Of a DNA stretch of 64,000 nt, positions 30,516 through 43,479 are shown in pieces. The stretch is taken from positions 8,002 through 72,001 of the forward strand of contig NW_002060961.1 of the NCBI RefSeq assembly GCF_000150275.1. Direction: 5' to 3'. The position numbers and the translations under genes were made by a program. Each line of letters opens with the position of its first letter. Positions within the stretch are counted from its first letter, which is position 1. The DNA comes from Trichoplax adhaerens (Eukaryota; Placozoa; Uniplacotomia; Trichoplacea; Trichoplacidae). The notes beneath the pieces are model-generated. The model was not told where the DNA came from. It saw only the letters and a list, made by a program, of their open reading frames with translations, and searched no databases.

Positions 30516-30790
30516 AAGTCGATGACCACTAAAGATCCAATAAGAGATGTAAATTTATTAATTTACATCGTACTTTACCTGTACCTGTACTGTACTTTCA
30601 GCCAATCAACTACTCCCCAAGTTGATGATCACTGAAGATCCAATAAGACATGTAAAATTGATGAATATCGTTCTTTACCTATACCTGTACTGTACTTTCA
30701 GCCAATCAACTACTCCCCAAGTTGATGATCACTGAAGATCCAATAAGATATGTAAATTGATGAATATCGCTCTTACTGTTGATGAATACA
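30516..30790. repeat. Three-copy ~100-bp tandem repeat
   Basis: The word gatgatcactgaagatccaa (gatgaccactaaagatccaa in copy 1) starts at 30521, 30624 and 30724. Copies 1 and 2 each end with cagccaatcaactactcccc; copy 3 is cut short after about 55 bp. Confidence 0.85.
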
Positions 30791-32897
30791 TGCTGTATTC
30801 AACTACAGTAGTTTCAACTGATTGTAAATCAGTGTACCGTATACAATCTTTTGGAGTAGGCCGCTTCCATGCTTCTCAGATTTCATGATGTACTGAGTAG
30901 AGTACTCCAGCATCCGAGTGCAAGGGAAATGAAAGACTTATCCGCTTCTATAACTTTATTACCCATAAATAAGCAAAGTATCATAGACTAATGTCATGGA
31001 GTAGTCCATGAATGTGTACATTGCTGTCCTTCCGGTTGGATGAATTCAATCGACATAACGTCATCGGACGTGTTGAAGTTTCCTTTCTTGCTACGCACGC
31101 TCAGTATCGGCCACAAGACTGTGATATACTCTCCTACTCTCCTCCCAACTTGCTGCATTCAGACTTCGGACATCAGACATCGGACTTGAAAGTTCAAAAC
31201 AGAGCAAATTGCCTATAGGATGAATGTTGACGCATGCTCTGTAATAACATAACAAATGGAGTCTCCTAACATCAATAATAATCACTGGTGTCAAATTTTA
31301 GACAAGCGATGCAATGGCCAAACTCTTCCTAACAGAATAACTTATCAAGCTAAAAGTAAGTTTTTCAATCAAGGAGTTATCAACAATCGAAGCAGCTAGC
31401 TTGGATGTTCAATACTTCTAATTTAATCGAGAGCAATCAATTCCAGCTTGAAACTGATTTCCCTGGAGAGGACGTTGCCTTCCAATTTTCAAGGCGATCA
31501 TCGATCGGGGGTGGATTAGATATGTTCTGCAACGCTACCCCTTCTTTGCTCAAAATTCTACTAGGGATCAGTAACAAAAGGAATGCATTAAAATCTTATT
31601 ACATTCCGTAATAAATCGTCTTAGGTTCATATTACTGTAAATTGAATTACCGATCAGACAGGATTGACAGTACCGGTAAGCAATTAGTCTGCACTGTTAC
31701 CATAGCTCTTCTCTTTGCTTTGTTCAGCTGGTGGAAATTATCAGGCTAAATTAGTTATCATGGCTAAAAAATTACTGTACTTAAATTAGTCAATTCTACA
31801 AATTGCTTATGAATGGATGTTCCATCTCATCCCATATTCACTCAATAATCGTTAAAATAATACAGGAACAAATTAATTTCATAACACATTCGATATAGGA
31901 AATGTTACCATCCAACTGGATGAGAAAGTATAATTGTACATTGTACACGGAGGTCAGCATCCCTTTGCGGTAGCCAAAGTAGTGAAGAAGACTAGGGGTA
32001 TAAAAGTATACTGGAATTGCCATTCATCAAATCTCTTACCCTAACATGATAACCACAAAAATAGACGTTTATTTTTTACTTTGAGCTGAAGTAATTAATC
32101 CATAATCACTGATTATTAATGGATGAATTAGTCATCATTTACCAACGCATCAAGCACTCGATCAACCATTCATTCGTATGCTCTAACCAACACGTACAGC
32201 ACCTTGCAAAAAAATTTCCAAAGGGTTGGTTGAAAAAATAATGGTTGCAGCTTACAATAGTGCATCATAAAAGTCTACTTCAGGGGTTTTATAAACTTTA
32301 CTGTACTATTATATAAGGCGATGCTATTTCTGCTTCGGTATTACTATATTGATAGCAACACTATCATGAATCGTCGACTGTTCTCACGCACACCTTCAGC
32401 ATACGCGTACAGTAGTCATTGATTGCTTCCGCTCTGATCAAATGAAACAGATACCTCCTTGTAACAGTTACTATTTATCTACTATAAGAGTGCACATGAA
32501 AAGAGCAACGAGGACGGTGTTCCTATTAATCAGGTGTTACTGATGGTTGCTTGCACATTTCATTTTGGGGGCATCAAATAGGTGAGTGGCCGGTTGACAT
32601 TTTTGTTTGTAGTTTTACAGCGAATGCGATTTTGTTATGTAAAGCTTACAACACGATTTGGACATCATCTTAAAGATTGGATGTTATTCATCTGATGCTT
32701 CATACAGTATCTATTTATGCTATAATACAAATTGTCTAAAAAACTACAGAATATACTGTGCCTAGGAACCCTAAAGAAAAGTTTCTCTAGAATCGCCAGT
32801 TGTGCCGGTACATAAATACCATTGAGACATTGTTAACGCATATGATATTTAACACATAAATGTAATTGATGTAGATATATAGTTCAGTCATGGTCTC
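30791..32897. other. Spacer between CYFIP and DCAF6 (divergent)
   Basis: No gene is recognised. Open frames such as 31012-31218 and 31405-31611 are short and match nothing I know. The region should hold the 5' leader and promoter of DCAF6 at its right end. No promoter motif was identified. Confidence 0.35.
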
Positions 32898-35800
32898 ATG
32901 GACTACTCAAAAATACCGGAAACATTTAGTAGTTCATGCCTCAGAAGACGAAGAGCTTTCACTAGTTACAATAATTAAGACGGTTGTTATACGACTATAC
33001 TAAGTACATTACGTCATTATACGCTATACTGCGAAGCATTCTTCAACGGATTACATTTGCCATTTCTCAGTATCAAGTGTTGGCGTAATTTCTTAATTCT
33101 GCATTCTTGATAGATGATATCAATTTAATCCACAAGTTAAAATTAGAGCGTACTTTGGAAGGTCATACTGGATGTGTAAGTAAAGCTGCAAGCAATTGAA
33201 CCCTGTTATAATTTTTGGATAAACTACGCATAAATAGATTTAGTTTACGGTTTAAATTGCTATTAATATTTCATAGAAAATTGATGTAAGCTATGATGGG
33301 AAATTAAGTCTATTACCATAGTATATACCAATTCGATGAACACCTTTTGTACCTTAGGTCAACACATTGGCTTGGAATAAAGTCGGAGATAAACTTCTTT
33401 CTGGCTCAGATGATTGCTTATTGAATATTTATCAGCCATACAGTTACAAGGTAATATGTAATGTTATTGTCTATACCGATCAGATATAATGCTAAATGCT
33501 AATTAAATCTAGCGATAAAGTTAAATTTTTAACCAACTTCTTATAATGCTGCAGCGGAATGTATAGAGTATACATCGTTGATTGAATATTAAGTATATCA
33601 TTCATTAATTGCTATTGCACATATCTTATAATGGCATATGCGCTTATGATGTATTCTATTGATAGATTGTAAGATTAAGTTTTATAGGTTACCGTTTGCA
33701 CTAATTCTTTGCACACCGCTTAATCCAAAATATCTTAAAATATTGCCTCGTACAGTGCTGCATTGCAATCGAAATCAATGACATTCACTTACTATTCATA
33801 TTGATAGTTACTACATTCCGTACCTTCTGGCCATACTGCCAATATCTTTAGCGCCAAATTTCTACCGAATACGAACGATCTCAAGGTAAGAAAATCAAAC
33901 TAAGAATAATTTTGACTAGAAAATTGCTAAAATTACAGGATAGAATTAAATGTAGTTCAATATTAATTTTCATGTGTTCAAAATAATAGCTTGTATTTTT
34001 AATGCGTTATTTCCTTATCTATGCCGTAAGTTAATGCTTAAAATTATATCAGGAAAGCCTGTCAGATCTGCCACTGACAATGCAAAAGATAGTCGTAATC
34101 GTATGAATTCTAACTTTTGTAACCCTTAATACACTATGCTTAGATCTGGGATTACTCATTTTTTGTATATGTACCCAGTCAATAGATGAATTTACTGATG
34201 TAAACGTATGTCTATCTCAAATAGATTGTATCATGTGCTGGTAATGGTATAGTATCTTATTTGGAATTAAACACTGCCGGTGGCTGCACTAATAACAATT
34301 TTTTTCGTTGCCATGATGGCACAACATATGAGGTTTGCTAATAATATCATTATTTAAATGATTTTCGTTGCTATTCTTGTGTGATCTAACAATACTTTTA
34401 AATGATTGATTTTAACCAATTTTAATACACATCTACTATTAATATCCGTCTACATCATATAATTGTTAGGTCGTAACGATACCCGACGAGCCTAATGTCT
34501 TTATGACATGCTGTGAAGATGGTAAAATTCGACTATTTGATCTTAGAGTAAAAACAAGGTGTTCTAGCCATGATTGTAATGAGGTAGGACTATAGGAAAA
34601 ATACATTAATACCTGATTTTGACAAAAATTTCATCAATTAATTTGAATATTTACATGAATAGGATGTCCTAATTAATTGTCATAGACCTACAACTGCCAT
34701 TGCTGTTGATCCATCGCGTTCATTTCAGTTTACCGTTGGCTCGGATGATAGCTGTGCGCGAGTATTTGATAGAAGAAATCTCATTCGTGAGTCACGACAA
34801 GTGGGGTAATACAAGGAATCAGGCCAAATTTGAACTTTCAATGCATTAATACAATACCTCATTTTTATTTAGCGCTACTACTGACAATAATAGATCCCTG
34901 ATGGTGTTAAAGCCTGCTGCTCTAGAAGCGAAAAAAATTCGAACAACTGCTGTCAACTACAATGCAAATGGCGATGAGATCTTAGTTAGTTATAGTACCG
35001 ATTACGTGTACCTCTTTTCACTAAACAGCAACGGTAGTACTGCTTTTACGATCAATACTGGAGATAAGGTTGGCATAAACAATGATACTAGTACTGCAAG
35101 TCGAAATAACCAACCACCCCCTAAAAGGTTACGTTTGCGTGGTGATTGGTCAGATACAGGACCAGATGCACGCCCCGAAAGTGAAATTAGTGAAAATGAT
35201 CGGACATCTAATTCTATTTTGCGTCGTATGTCAAACATTATGGCTAGCATTATTAATACAAGATTTCAAGCGAGCGGAGACCTTGCTGGTATGAATATTC
35301 GCAATCCCGTTGATAGCGAAAGCGATACAAGTGACGATAGCCGCATGGATGATAGTGATAGTAGTCCCGAATGTAGTGAAGATGAGGAAGAACGTTTAGA
35401 TACGCAGGCTTCTTGTGATCGTGATTTATCAGTGCAGTCTCCAGTTTCAGTCGTTGTCAGTTCTGCTGATGATGGCGTAAATGAAGAAAACAATGCAATA
35501 GATTTCGAATCTTCTCAGGATGGTATTCCTACTAGCGTAGACCTAGCGAATAATAGACATACATTTGTTGAATCTATGGATAGCGATTGTCAAGAAAGTG
35601 ATGACAGAATTTCCCAGCTCGGACATACTGTGAATCGTTCCAATTCTAGCCCTACTCCTGCCGAACCTTTACCTTCTCGGGAATGCCATAATTATAACAG
35701 AGCGGCTAGGCGCATACAACAGTTTTTTAAGACCTTACGTAAGGCCAAAAATGATCGTCACGCTCTTAAACCACCTGCACTGATGGCTTATCGTGGTCAT

Positions 35801-36467
35801 AGAAATTCTAGGACTATGGTAATGCCAAATAAATATCTTTTATCATATTTCAACAGAAATAGAGAATTTAAACTTTAAAACCGGTTTTTCTTTTCTAGAT
35901 TAAAGAAGCAAACTTTTGGGGTGATCGTTTTATATTAAGTGGAAGTGATTGCGGTCGAGTTTTTATCTGGGATAAATATACGGCTGAACTGGTCATGCTG
36001 TTACTTGGTGATAGACATGTAGTTAACTGTGTGCAACCTCATCCTTTTGATCCTAGTATGTTTAGGCCCTATAGTAGCATGTATTTGTTTGAAATAATTG
36101 TATTGATCATATACTACTGATGACCTAACTTAACTTAAATTGATTTGTTTTAATCGTTTTTTGAATTGACAGTATTAGCAACTAGTGGAATAGACCATGA
36201 CGTTAAACTTTGGTCTCCAATTGGTGAAAAGATAGGACTAGATGCAAACGCGGATGAAGTAAGCTATTAATAGTACATGCTATTGCATGATATCATATCA
36301 GTTTGTATAGGTCAATTTTTATCAAAAAACTTATAACTTTTATGTTTTCTTATGTTAAGATTATGGCACGGAACTTTAAAATGTTGGAGGAAAGTCAGAA
36401 CTTTATTATCATCCCACTATCATTTATGCTACACTTATTAACAAGTTTCAATGGAACATCTCTATGA
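32898..36467 (+). CDS. DCAF6: DCAF6 (IQWD1/NRIP) WD40-IQ protein
   Basis: Eleven exons: 32898-32964, 33114-33175, 33358-33450, 33808-33885, 34225-34332, 34470-34583, 34663-34805, 34873-35818, 35899-36055, 36173-36258, 36360-36467. All are GT-AG and in phase, giving 653 residues (human about 860). DCAF6 is a substrate receptor of the CUL4-DDB1 ubiquitin ligase and a nuclear-receptor cofactor. Marks are an N-terminal WD40 block (GHTGC at 39-43, [21 protein letters not shown]) and two WDxR-type boxes (FDLR 159-162, FDRR 209-212) suited to DDB1 binding. Next come the conserved [13 protein letters not shown], a long acidic Ser-rich linker, an IQ motif (ARRIQQFFK from about 500) and GHRNSRTM. The closing WD units are [15 protein letters not shown] and [13 protein letters not shown]. 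The start is the first ATG after an in-frame stop at 32880. The shorter linker explains the length difference from human. Confidence 0.95.
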
Positions 36468-38089
36468 TTGACTAGAATTTTATTTACTATCTTATTTCAA
36501 TATTTATCGTAGTCGCTTTTATACTATAAAATATATTTCTTAATCGACGCATCATTTATTCCTTAAAGTTCAATTTTATTGTAAGTGTATATATACGAAC
36601 GTATCTTTCTCTATAGATATTTGTAAAAGGCAGTTATGAACACATTATCAAGTCTTAAGTTATTTAAAATTTCATAATTTGTGATTGTTCAATTTTACTG
36701 TATGGTGTAGCCATATAGCAATCTCTGAGGTTTTAATCGTATGGTATAGTAATAGAACACGCTAAAAAAATATTCATCTCTCGTTATTAAACTTGATTTA
36801 TTATATCTTAAATATTGCATTGTTAATACTGAATTTCTTTGATAGGAAAATTAGTACCTATTATGCTGGTTCAATCACTTGTAATTTTGAGGTCCTGTTT
36901 GTATAAAGTTATCCTGTGATTTGATTTTTCCGGCTGTATTTAACTCATGAGTAATATATTACAATGCATAACTACTTCTTGTTGTCGTCGTCGCTACTCC
37001 AGGTTGCATTATTTTATATTGTTAAATAAAATGACGATAGAAATCCTGTCATGGTAACATCTCCTCTAGGGTTGCTCCGTCAACATTTGAACTGAATGTT
37101 GACGCTTGTTGATCCAGTGGGATAATGAAACATATACGGAAAGTGATCCAAAGTTTGGTCTTTGCTTATTTCCTCGTATATTTATGCAATGATGATTCTA
37201 TTTTTTAACTTCTTCATAGACTATATGAAGATACAGCCTGTATGGTCTTACTAATCGTGATGAAGGACAAATTTTAGCTATGTCCTGTAACGATTTTATA
37301 GATGATTTCCACCTACAAGATTCGCTCCTCCTCAATACTTATCATAACTTACTCCTATACTGTGCACAAATGCGCTTACTATAGTATGCCAATGGATCTA
37401 CGTTAGCGATTTGCGTATAAAAAAAAATTTAGAAGAATTTCTCTCCATTTATCCCATGCGACTACGACTAACAGTATTGTGATGGAGGAGTGGAAAAGAC
37501 TCACGACAACTCTTAGAATTCAGCATAATACAGTATTGGTAGTTCCAACATTTTCTGCCGATCATGTACACTTCAACGTGGTGTTGGAGGAGAAAAGGAG
37601 ACAGGATACAACTATAAATTACAGTAATTAGTTCCTTGGGCATCTATGACGTGAAACTACCACCCAGCATTGAATACGTCATTCGATTAAATCCAATTTT
37701 TTCTTATTGACCATCCTACGTGTAATCCTATTATATAGAATTAGTGATTGATGTCCAAGACTCAATGCATTTTTTTGGATAATACCAATTTAACAGTAGA
37801 GACTGCTAGATGATCGTTTCATTGGCAAAATCTAATTGTTCTTCCATGCTATTTTCTATTCCTGACGCTAAAAATTGCATTTTCTGAACATGAAAGTGCG
37901 TCATTTCGGTAGATGAACGAGGATGGAGGAGGATTGCTTCAGGATGCTCCAGATTTTACAGGGAGATAGCAATCATGAGTCATAAGATTTCGGTTAGCGA
38001 AATGAACAAAATTGAATGGGTCAGATGGAATGATTGTTTTCATTAGTCATTGCTTGCTCTTAGCTAGAAGCCAAGAATGGTATGATGAG
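36468..38089. other. Spacer 3' of DCAF6
   Basis: No gene is recognised. Sequence is AT-rich to about 37000, then of mixed composition. The 64-codon minus frame at 37449-37643 has no supporting features. Confidence 0.35.
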
Positions 38090-39110
38090 ATGATAGCATC
38101 AGCTGAGCAAATGGAATGTGAATAAATTCAAATTTCTTGTACTGTAGAGCCATTTTGATATTGACGGGAACAGTCATTACCGTAAAGGAGTAGCCTCTAC
38201 GAGTATTGTCTACGTTAAACGAGTAAACTACCCATTCAATATTGGTTTCCAAGCTTAGAATATCGATGCAACTTTGATAGTATTTCTTTTTCAATCTACT
38301 GACCGTAGAGGGGAACGAAATACTGTAAACGAGCAAACTACCCGTTTAAAACTTATTTTCAAACGTAAAATATCGGCCGGAATACTTATTGCAGTATTTC
38401 TTTTTCAATCTACTGAATACTGACGGTATATTGGTTTTTATATGCAGAATACTATTGCAACTTTGGTAGTATTTCTTTTTCACCTACTAACAGAAAAGAA
38501 ATACTGCGACATAGTCAATGGATTCAAGGAACATCGTGCCTGAAAGCATTGCCAAAATAAACGAGCAAAGTACCCATTCAACATTTGTTTTTGTGTACAG
38601 AATACTAGTATAACTCTTATAGTACTTCTTTTTCAGTCTACTAACGGTAGAGGAAGAAGAAATAAACCAGCCAACTATCCGTTTCAAATTGAATTAATTA
38701 ATTTATTTTCAAGCGCAGAACACCGGACGGAACAATTTTTGTAGTATTTCTTTTTCAAGCTACCGACAATATGCAAGTATTGCTAGAATAAATGAGCAAA
38801 CTACCCGTTCAATATTTATTTTTACACGCAAAATACTAGTACGATTTTTTGACGTATTTCTTTTTCAATCTACTGACGGTAGAGGAAGAAGAAATACTAC
38901 GAATATAGTGAATGGATTGAATGGTAGACCTGACAAACGGGCATCGTCTCTGCAAGCGTTGCCAGAAATAGAAACGAGCAAACTATCCGTTTAACATTTG
39001 TTTCATACATAGAATACCAGTAGAACTTGTGTAGTAGTTCTTTTTCAATCTACTGACAGTCGAGGAGGAAGAAATACGGCAGACTGAGGGAATGGATTGA
39101 GAGGGTAGTG
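38090..39110. repeat. Diverged minisatellite (tttctttttcaatctact family)
   Basis: The core tatttctttttcaatctact and variants occur near 38281, 38395, 38470, 38621, 38746, 38855 and 39036. The companion phrase gagcaaactacccgttcaa recurs in most intervals. Steps are irregular (about 75-180 bp), so it is an old, partly deleted array. The 66- and 90-codon minus-strand frames here share peptide motifs only because they read the same repeat. Confidence 0.75.
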
Positions 39111-39689
39111 CCCGCTATAGGGGCATTTCTATTCCTTTGCGGCATCGAGTTTCCATGGATAAAAGCAAGACTACTGAAAGCACCAGCTGTCGACCAAGTG
39201 GAACTACTTTTGTCTAGCACTTCTGTTCTCCATGTAGTCTATCAAGCCTTTTTCATGTAGGTTAATGTAGGTTTACAGGTAACGATAGACTTGAAATAAT
39301 TCATTGGCAAGCCTAGTTCTGGCACAACAGTGTTTGCGACTTAGGCTCCGCCATTTAAATAAACTCGGAATATCTTTGCCGTCAAGGTGTAGCTGTAAGT
39401 TAGTTTGTTCACTATACTGTACAATTTACATTGTATGATATAATATCACGCGGAGCAGTACTCATTCGTATAGAGCATATCCTTGGTACGAATTGGAAGC
39501 GTAAAGAATTGTCATTAGTCGTGATCGCTTCCAAAGCCATCAGTAGCAGCCACTCCATTTTGAAATAGTTCTGCAACTTTGATGGTACCAAAGGTGACGA
39601 AAGAATGGATAATGTCGCGTAGCCCAAATACGATCTCTATTCAAGGTAAGTTGGACTCTCGGCGACGAGAGGTTTGCATAGCGAAATGT
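39111..39689. other. Spacer between repeats
   Basis: No gene is recognised. A 71-codon minus frame at 39412-39627 has no recognisable features. Confidence 0.3.
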
Positions 39690-39915
39690 CAAGCTCTCAT
39701 GCCAATTGATGCCAGAATGCCTGCACTCGATTAGAGGTCATTTTACACTTAGGCACTTATGATAGGATTGCCAAAATGTCTACAGTCGATCATCAATTAT
39801 TTTTTTTTCATCTACGCACTTATGATTACTGTATTATGATAAAGATCGAGCTCTAATGCCAAAATACTTGCACTCGATCATCATTCATTTTTCACATCTA
39901 AACACTTATACAATG
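39690..39915. repeat. Three-copy short tandem repeat
   Basis: The phrase gcactcgat...catttttcacatctaggcacttatga is present three times (about 39722, 39783 and 39870) with substitutions. Each copy is introduced by a variant of tgccaaaatacttgc. Confidence 0.6.
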
Positions 39916-40833
39916 GTGATTATGATATTGAATGCGTGGAATTCTTTCCTACTCATTGACATCAATTTTTAAAAAAGAAACACTCAGCGATTAAAATACC
40001 AGATGATTTAGAAAGGGTCCATTCCAGATTGCTGTTGTTTTATACTTGGGTGCAAAATAAAAATCTAATTTAGCTTAAATTTTAAACTTTTCTTTGGATA
40101 ACATTAAAGAATAAAGTTAAAAAGGTCACAAACTGAAGTTGAATGCTGCTGATTTGCCCCAAATTTTCAGTCTTTTACATCGGTTTGAGCGTATTTTAAA
40201 AAAAATGTGCTGTAAAGGCCAAGGTTAGCAGTAATTTACCACTACTAGACTGCCAGACACCGACAAAAATGGATACTTGGGGAATCCGTGATATTGATCT
40301 CATCCAATTATGGAAAAAAGGATTGATTTGGAAATAGTCCATTTACAGTATTTATTATATAATATATATATATATGTATTGGGTTAAATTTCATGTTATA
40401 ATTAATAATATATTATTAATAGCGATGGAGTAAAATCAATAGGTGTACGGCATTGGAAATTAGTAAATCAATCACTGTATCTTTTCCATTGTCGATTAAC
40501 TCCAACGAAAAGATTTATCCATTAATACATGCGAGCGTTAACTCATTTGCTATGCAGGCTAGAAACATACCATCACGAATTTAGTATGATAGTCCTTTAT
40601 GAAGATATGAATATCATCCGAAATAAAAACTACTAATAACACGTCTACTGGCGTAACTATCCTTCCTATTGTATAGCTGAAACACAATTTCAAGTCCGTA
40701 AATGTTACTGGGCTAATTTGAATACGAGTATGATAGCGATCTTTCAGGACAAGTAGTATATCCCATCTACTATTACTATTCATGGAGGGATGTAAAAGGA
40801 GTATCAAGATGACCGTCTTCTAGCTGATGTCAA
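39916..40833. other. Spacer between repeats
   Basis: No gene. A TA-rich microsatellite lies at about 40355-40378. The 82-codon minus frame at 40559-40807 is unsupported. Confidence 0.3.
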
Positions 40834-41480
40834 CATCATGCTAAGTAAAACTTGGAACTACTAATAACAATGTAAAAGTGAGATTGCGTGTATCCATGCA
40901 GGATTGTAAAAATCGCATGAGGATAGCAATCTTTACTACAGCTGATGCGGAGAATACCCCTCCTGTGTTGAAATAAAACTTGTGCGACAAATAACAATCT
41001 GAAAATGAGATTGCGTTTTCCCTTAGAGGATTTTGAAAATAACATGAGAAATGCAATGCAGCCATCTACTGTAGCTGATGTGAAAATATACTGAGGTAAA
41101 GCTTGTAACGACAAGTAACAATGGAAAAATGGGATAGCGTTTACCCATGGAAGAAAAAATAGCATCAAGATTAAAGAGTCTACTAGCTGATGAGAAGAAC
41201 GTGCTGAAGTCAAATCTTGCAGCTATTTGTAGGCAATCTAAAAGAGTGCAATAGCGTTTACCCATACTGTACTGTATATTATGTGAAGAACATGCTATAG
41301 TCAAACTTATACTGCAAGGACAAATAAACAATCTAAGTGAGTAAGATGTCGTTTATCCATAGAGAATTATAAAAATAGCATGAGGATGGCAGTTTTGTAC
41401 TGTCGTCTATATCTCATGTGAAGAATATTTTGCTGGAGTAAAGCTTGTAACGATAAGTAAGTAACAATCGAAAAATGAGA
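40834..41480. repeat. About six-copy minisatellite, ~93-135-bp step
   Basis: Variants of gtaacaatggaaaaatgagattgcgtttacccat recur near 40864, 40990, 41116, 41231, 41325 and 41464. They are linked by aaaatagcatgaggatagca and gctgatgtgaagaa. Minus-strand frames of 74-125 codons overlapping here in several phases are artefacts of the repeat. Confidence 0.75.
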
Positions 41481-43479
41481 TTGTATCTATCAATTTTAAG
41501 TGTGTAGCTCTCATATTAATTAATTAATTAATGTAAGCAACTGCTGATTTAAAATGATTATTGATAAAGTGCAGTGCTAATGGACTCTGTGTACAACTGT
41601 ACAATGTACTGTACAGTACTGTGCATGTGTTTGTAAAGATTACGGATCGATATTTTTGACTCATGGATTTGTCGCCTTGTTATCCTAGAGAAGAAAGTAC
41701 TCTATTTTCGCCCTATTCTGCGAGTACAATCAGACATCGTTATTTGCAACAGTTAGATCGCAAGCCGATTGTTTACACTTGTCGTACAGTCTTGCAAATC
41801 ACAATCCATTCCAATGTCCTTATGTTCGTTAAAATTAAAAAATAGTTAAAAGGTGAAGAACACTTGATTGAATGATTGATAAAAATGATGGAATTGTAGA
41901 TATTATTTCCAATGAATCATCTGTCCATTTGACGTCGTCAGGAGTATTGACAATGGTTTACTAAAGAATGATCCTCTAAACCGGTCAAAATCACCGAAAC
42001 TATCAACATGGCCTTATACAGTAGATACGTGTACAGTATACCCGGTGTAGACCTAAACGTTCATGCGATCAACCACAATGGTGATTGTAATTGCACAAGA
42101 CGATGGAAAATTGTTATCCAAATTGGATATACGGGTAGAATACCTTACTATTGTATCAAGAGAATGATCGCATTTTCGCAACGATCTACTGTTTTCGATA
42201 TTCAATCTGATTAACCTAAGGCTATACACATTCTTTCCATTTTCCTATAGTTGGCAGTGAACTACTACTGGTAGACCTGCGGCGTTAGTCAATACTAGTA
42301 AATAGTGGTAATTGCTAGTAATAATAGTAATGTAAGAAGAAGGAATCCGATGTCACAGATGATATTTCGCGGTATCTTTAACTTGATCAGTTTGGCAGTG
42401 TATAATTTAATGGGAGATACCATCGTGTATAAGACGATGTTTTTGTAGCATGCTTGAAAAGTTAAATTGCGAACGGACGAGGATTACCAGAAGTCCGTGG
42501 GATTACTAACCAATGCATCTTGAATTTTGTTGAGCTAACAATTGTTAAGAGACAGGTTTGCTGCACGTACAGTACAGTATTTTCAATATTTTAAATATTT
42601 TCAATAATTATGCGTATAATGGTACATGGACTGTGCAAATAAAAACAAGACGAGAAACCATTGTTGATATAGACTGCCCAGTGCACCTGGAGGCAAACAG
42701 TAAAATAGCTTGATGTATCACCTATATAATGATGGATAACCGCTAAGTAGTTAGTTAATAGATGTACAGTATAGTGGACATTCAACAAGGAGGAGTAAAT
42801 ATCTAGACTAATCTGTAAACCATTTATCAATCCAAAGAAACAGATAACCGCATTGAACAATGGACTGTTATCAAAAAATGTCTTTTATCTAAGTTACTTG
42901 AATAATAATAAGATTAGTCTGTCTATGGATCGCTATTGTTCCTTTTGTTGTTCTTATCAAACAAAATGATCGATGAAGATAAGTAAATTCCATTGCAAGC
43001 CTGGAGACTGGAATGATGATAGTAAAGTATATTAAAATGACATTACTACAACTTGTTTTTAAAATATTGTTATTCATATTGGATGAGCTCAATCGAATCA
43101 TCTGTCCTTATTGAGGGAGAATACACTTAATACAATTGTACATTGGAATCATCGATGCTTTCACATGAAGGTTACTTCAAGGTATTTTATGGTATAGCAT
43201 CTTGCCAATATAGTCAAGCCGAGAGACGGATTTTGATTGCTATTCGGTAAGTTGTATCAATGGATAGAGTAGGATGATGTTTTATGCAAGTTGAAGCTAG
43301 TTTTACAAGGGTGGCAAAATCCAATAGACCTGTCATAGCTTGGTTACAATAGTGTACAAGTCGTAAGAGTACTCCCTGTTTCATATGGGAAGGATACGAT
43401 TGAATTTCTCAATTTTTATTTCCCTCGACACTTTCCATCATGATGTCCAATTGGCTAAGCGGTACCGACATGAAATAAT
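41481..43479. other. Spacer between repeats
   Basis: No gene is recognised. It includes a tetranucleotide run (attaatta...) near 41516-41534, a TGTACAGTAC-type palindromic cluster at 41595-41625, and open frames of 68-89 codons (41663-41845, 42008-42214, 42591-42860, 42889-43101). I can attach none of these to a family. Confidence 0.35.

Noticed and set aside
31012-31218. 68-codon plus-strand ORF near the DCAF6 5' side
   Set aside because: An overlapping minus-strand frame is also open, there is no homology I recognise, and the composition matches surrounding spacer.
34901-35878. Single-exon 325-codon gene
   Set aside because: It is the large exon 8 of DCAF6 plus read-through of the donor at 35819; the flanking exons join in phase and continue the family alignment.
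40836-41331. Overlapping minus-strand ORFs of 74-125 codons
   Set aside because: Produced by the minisatellite; several phases are open at once.
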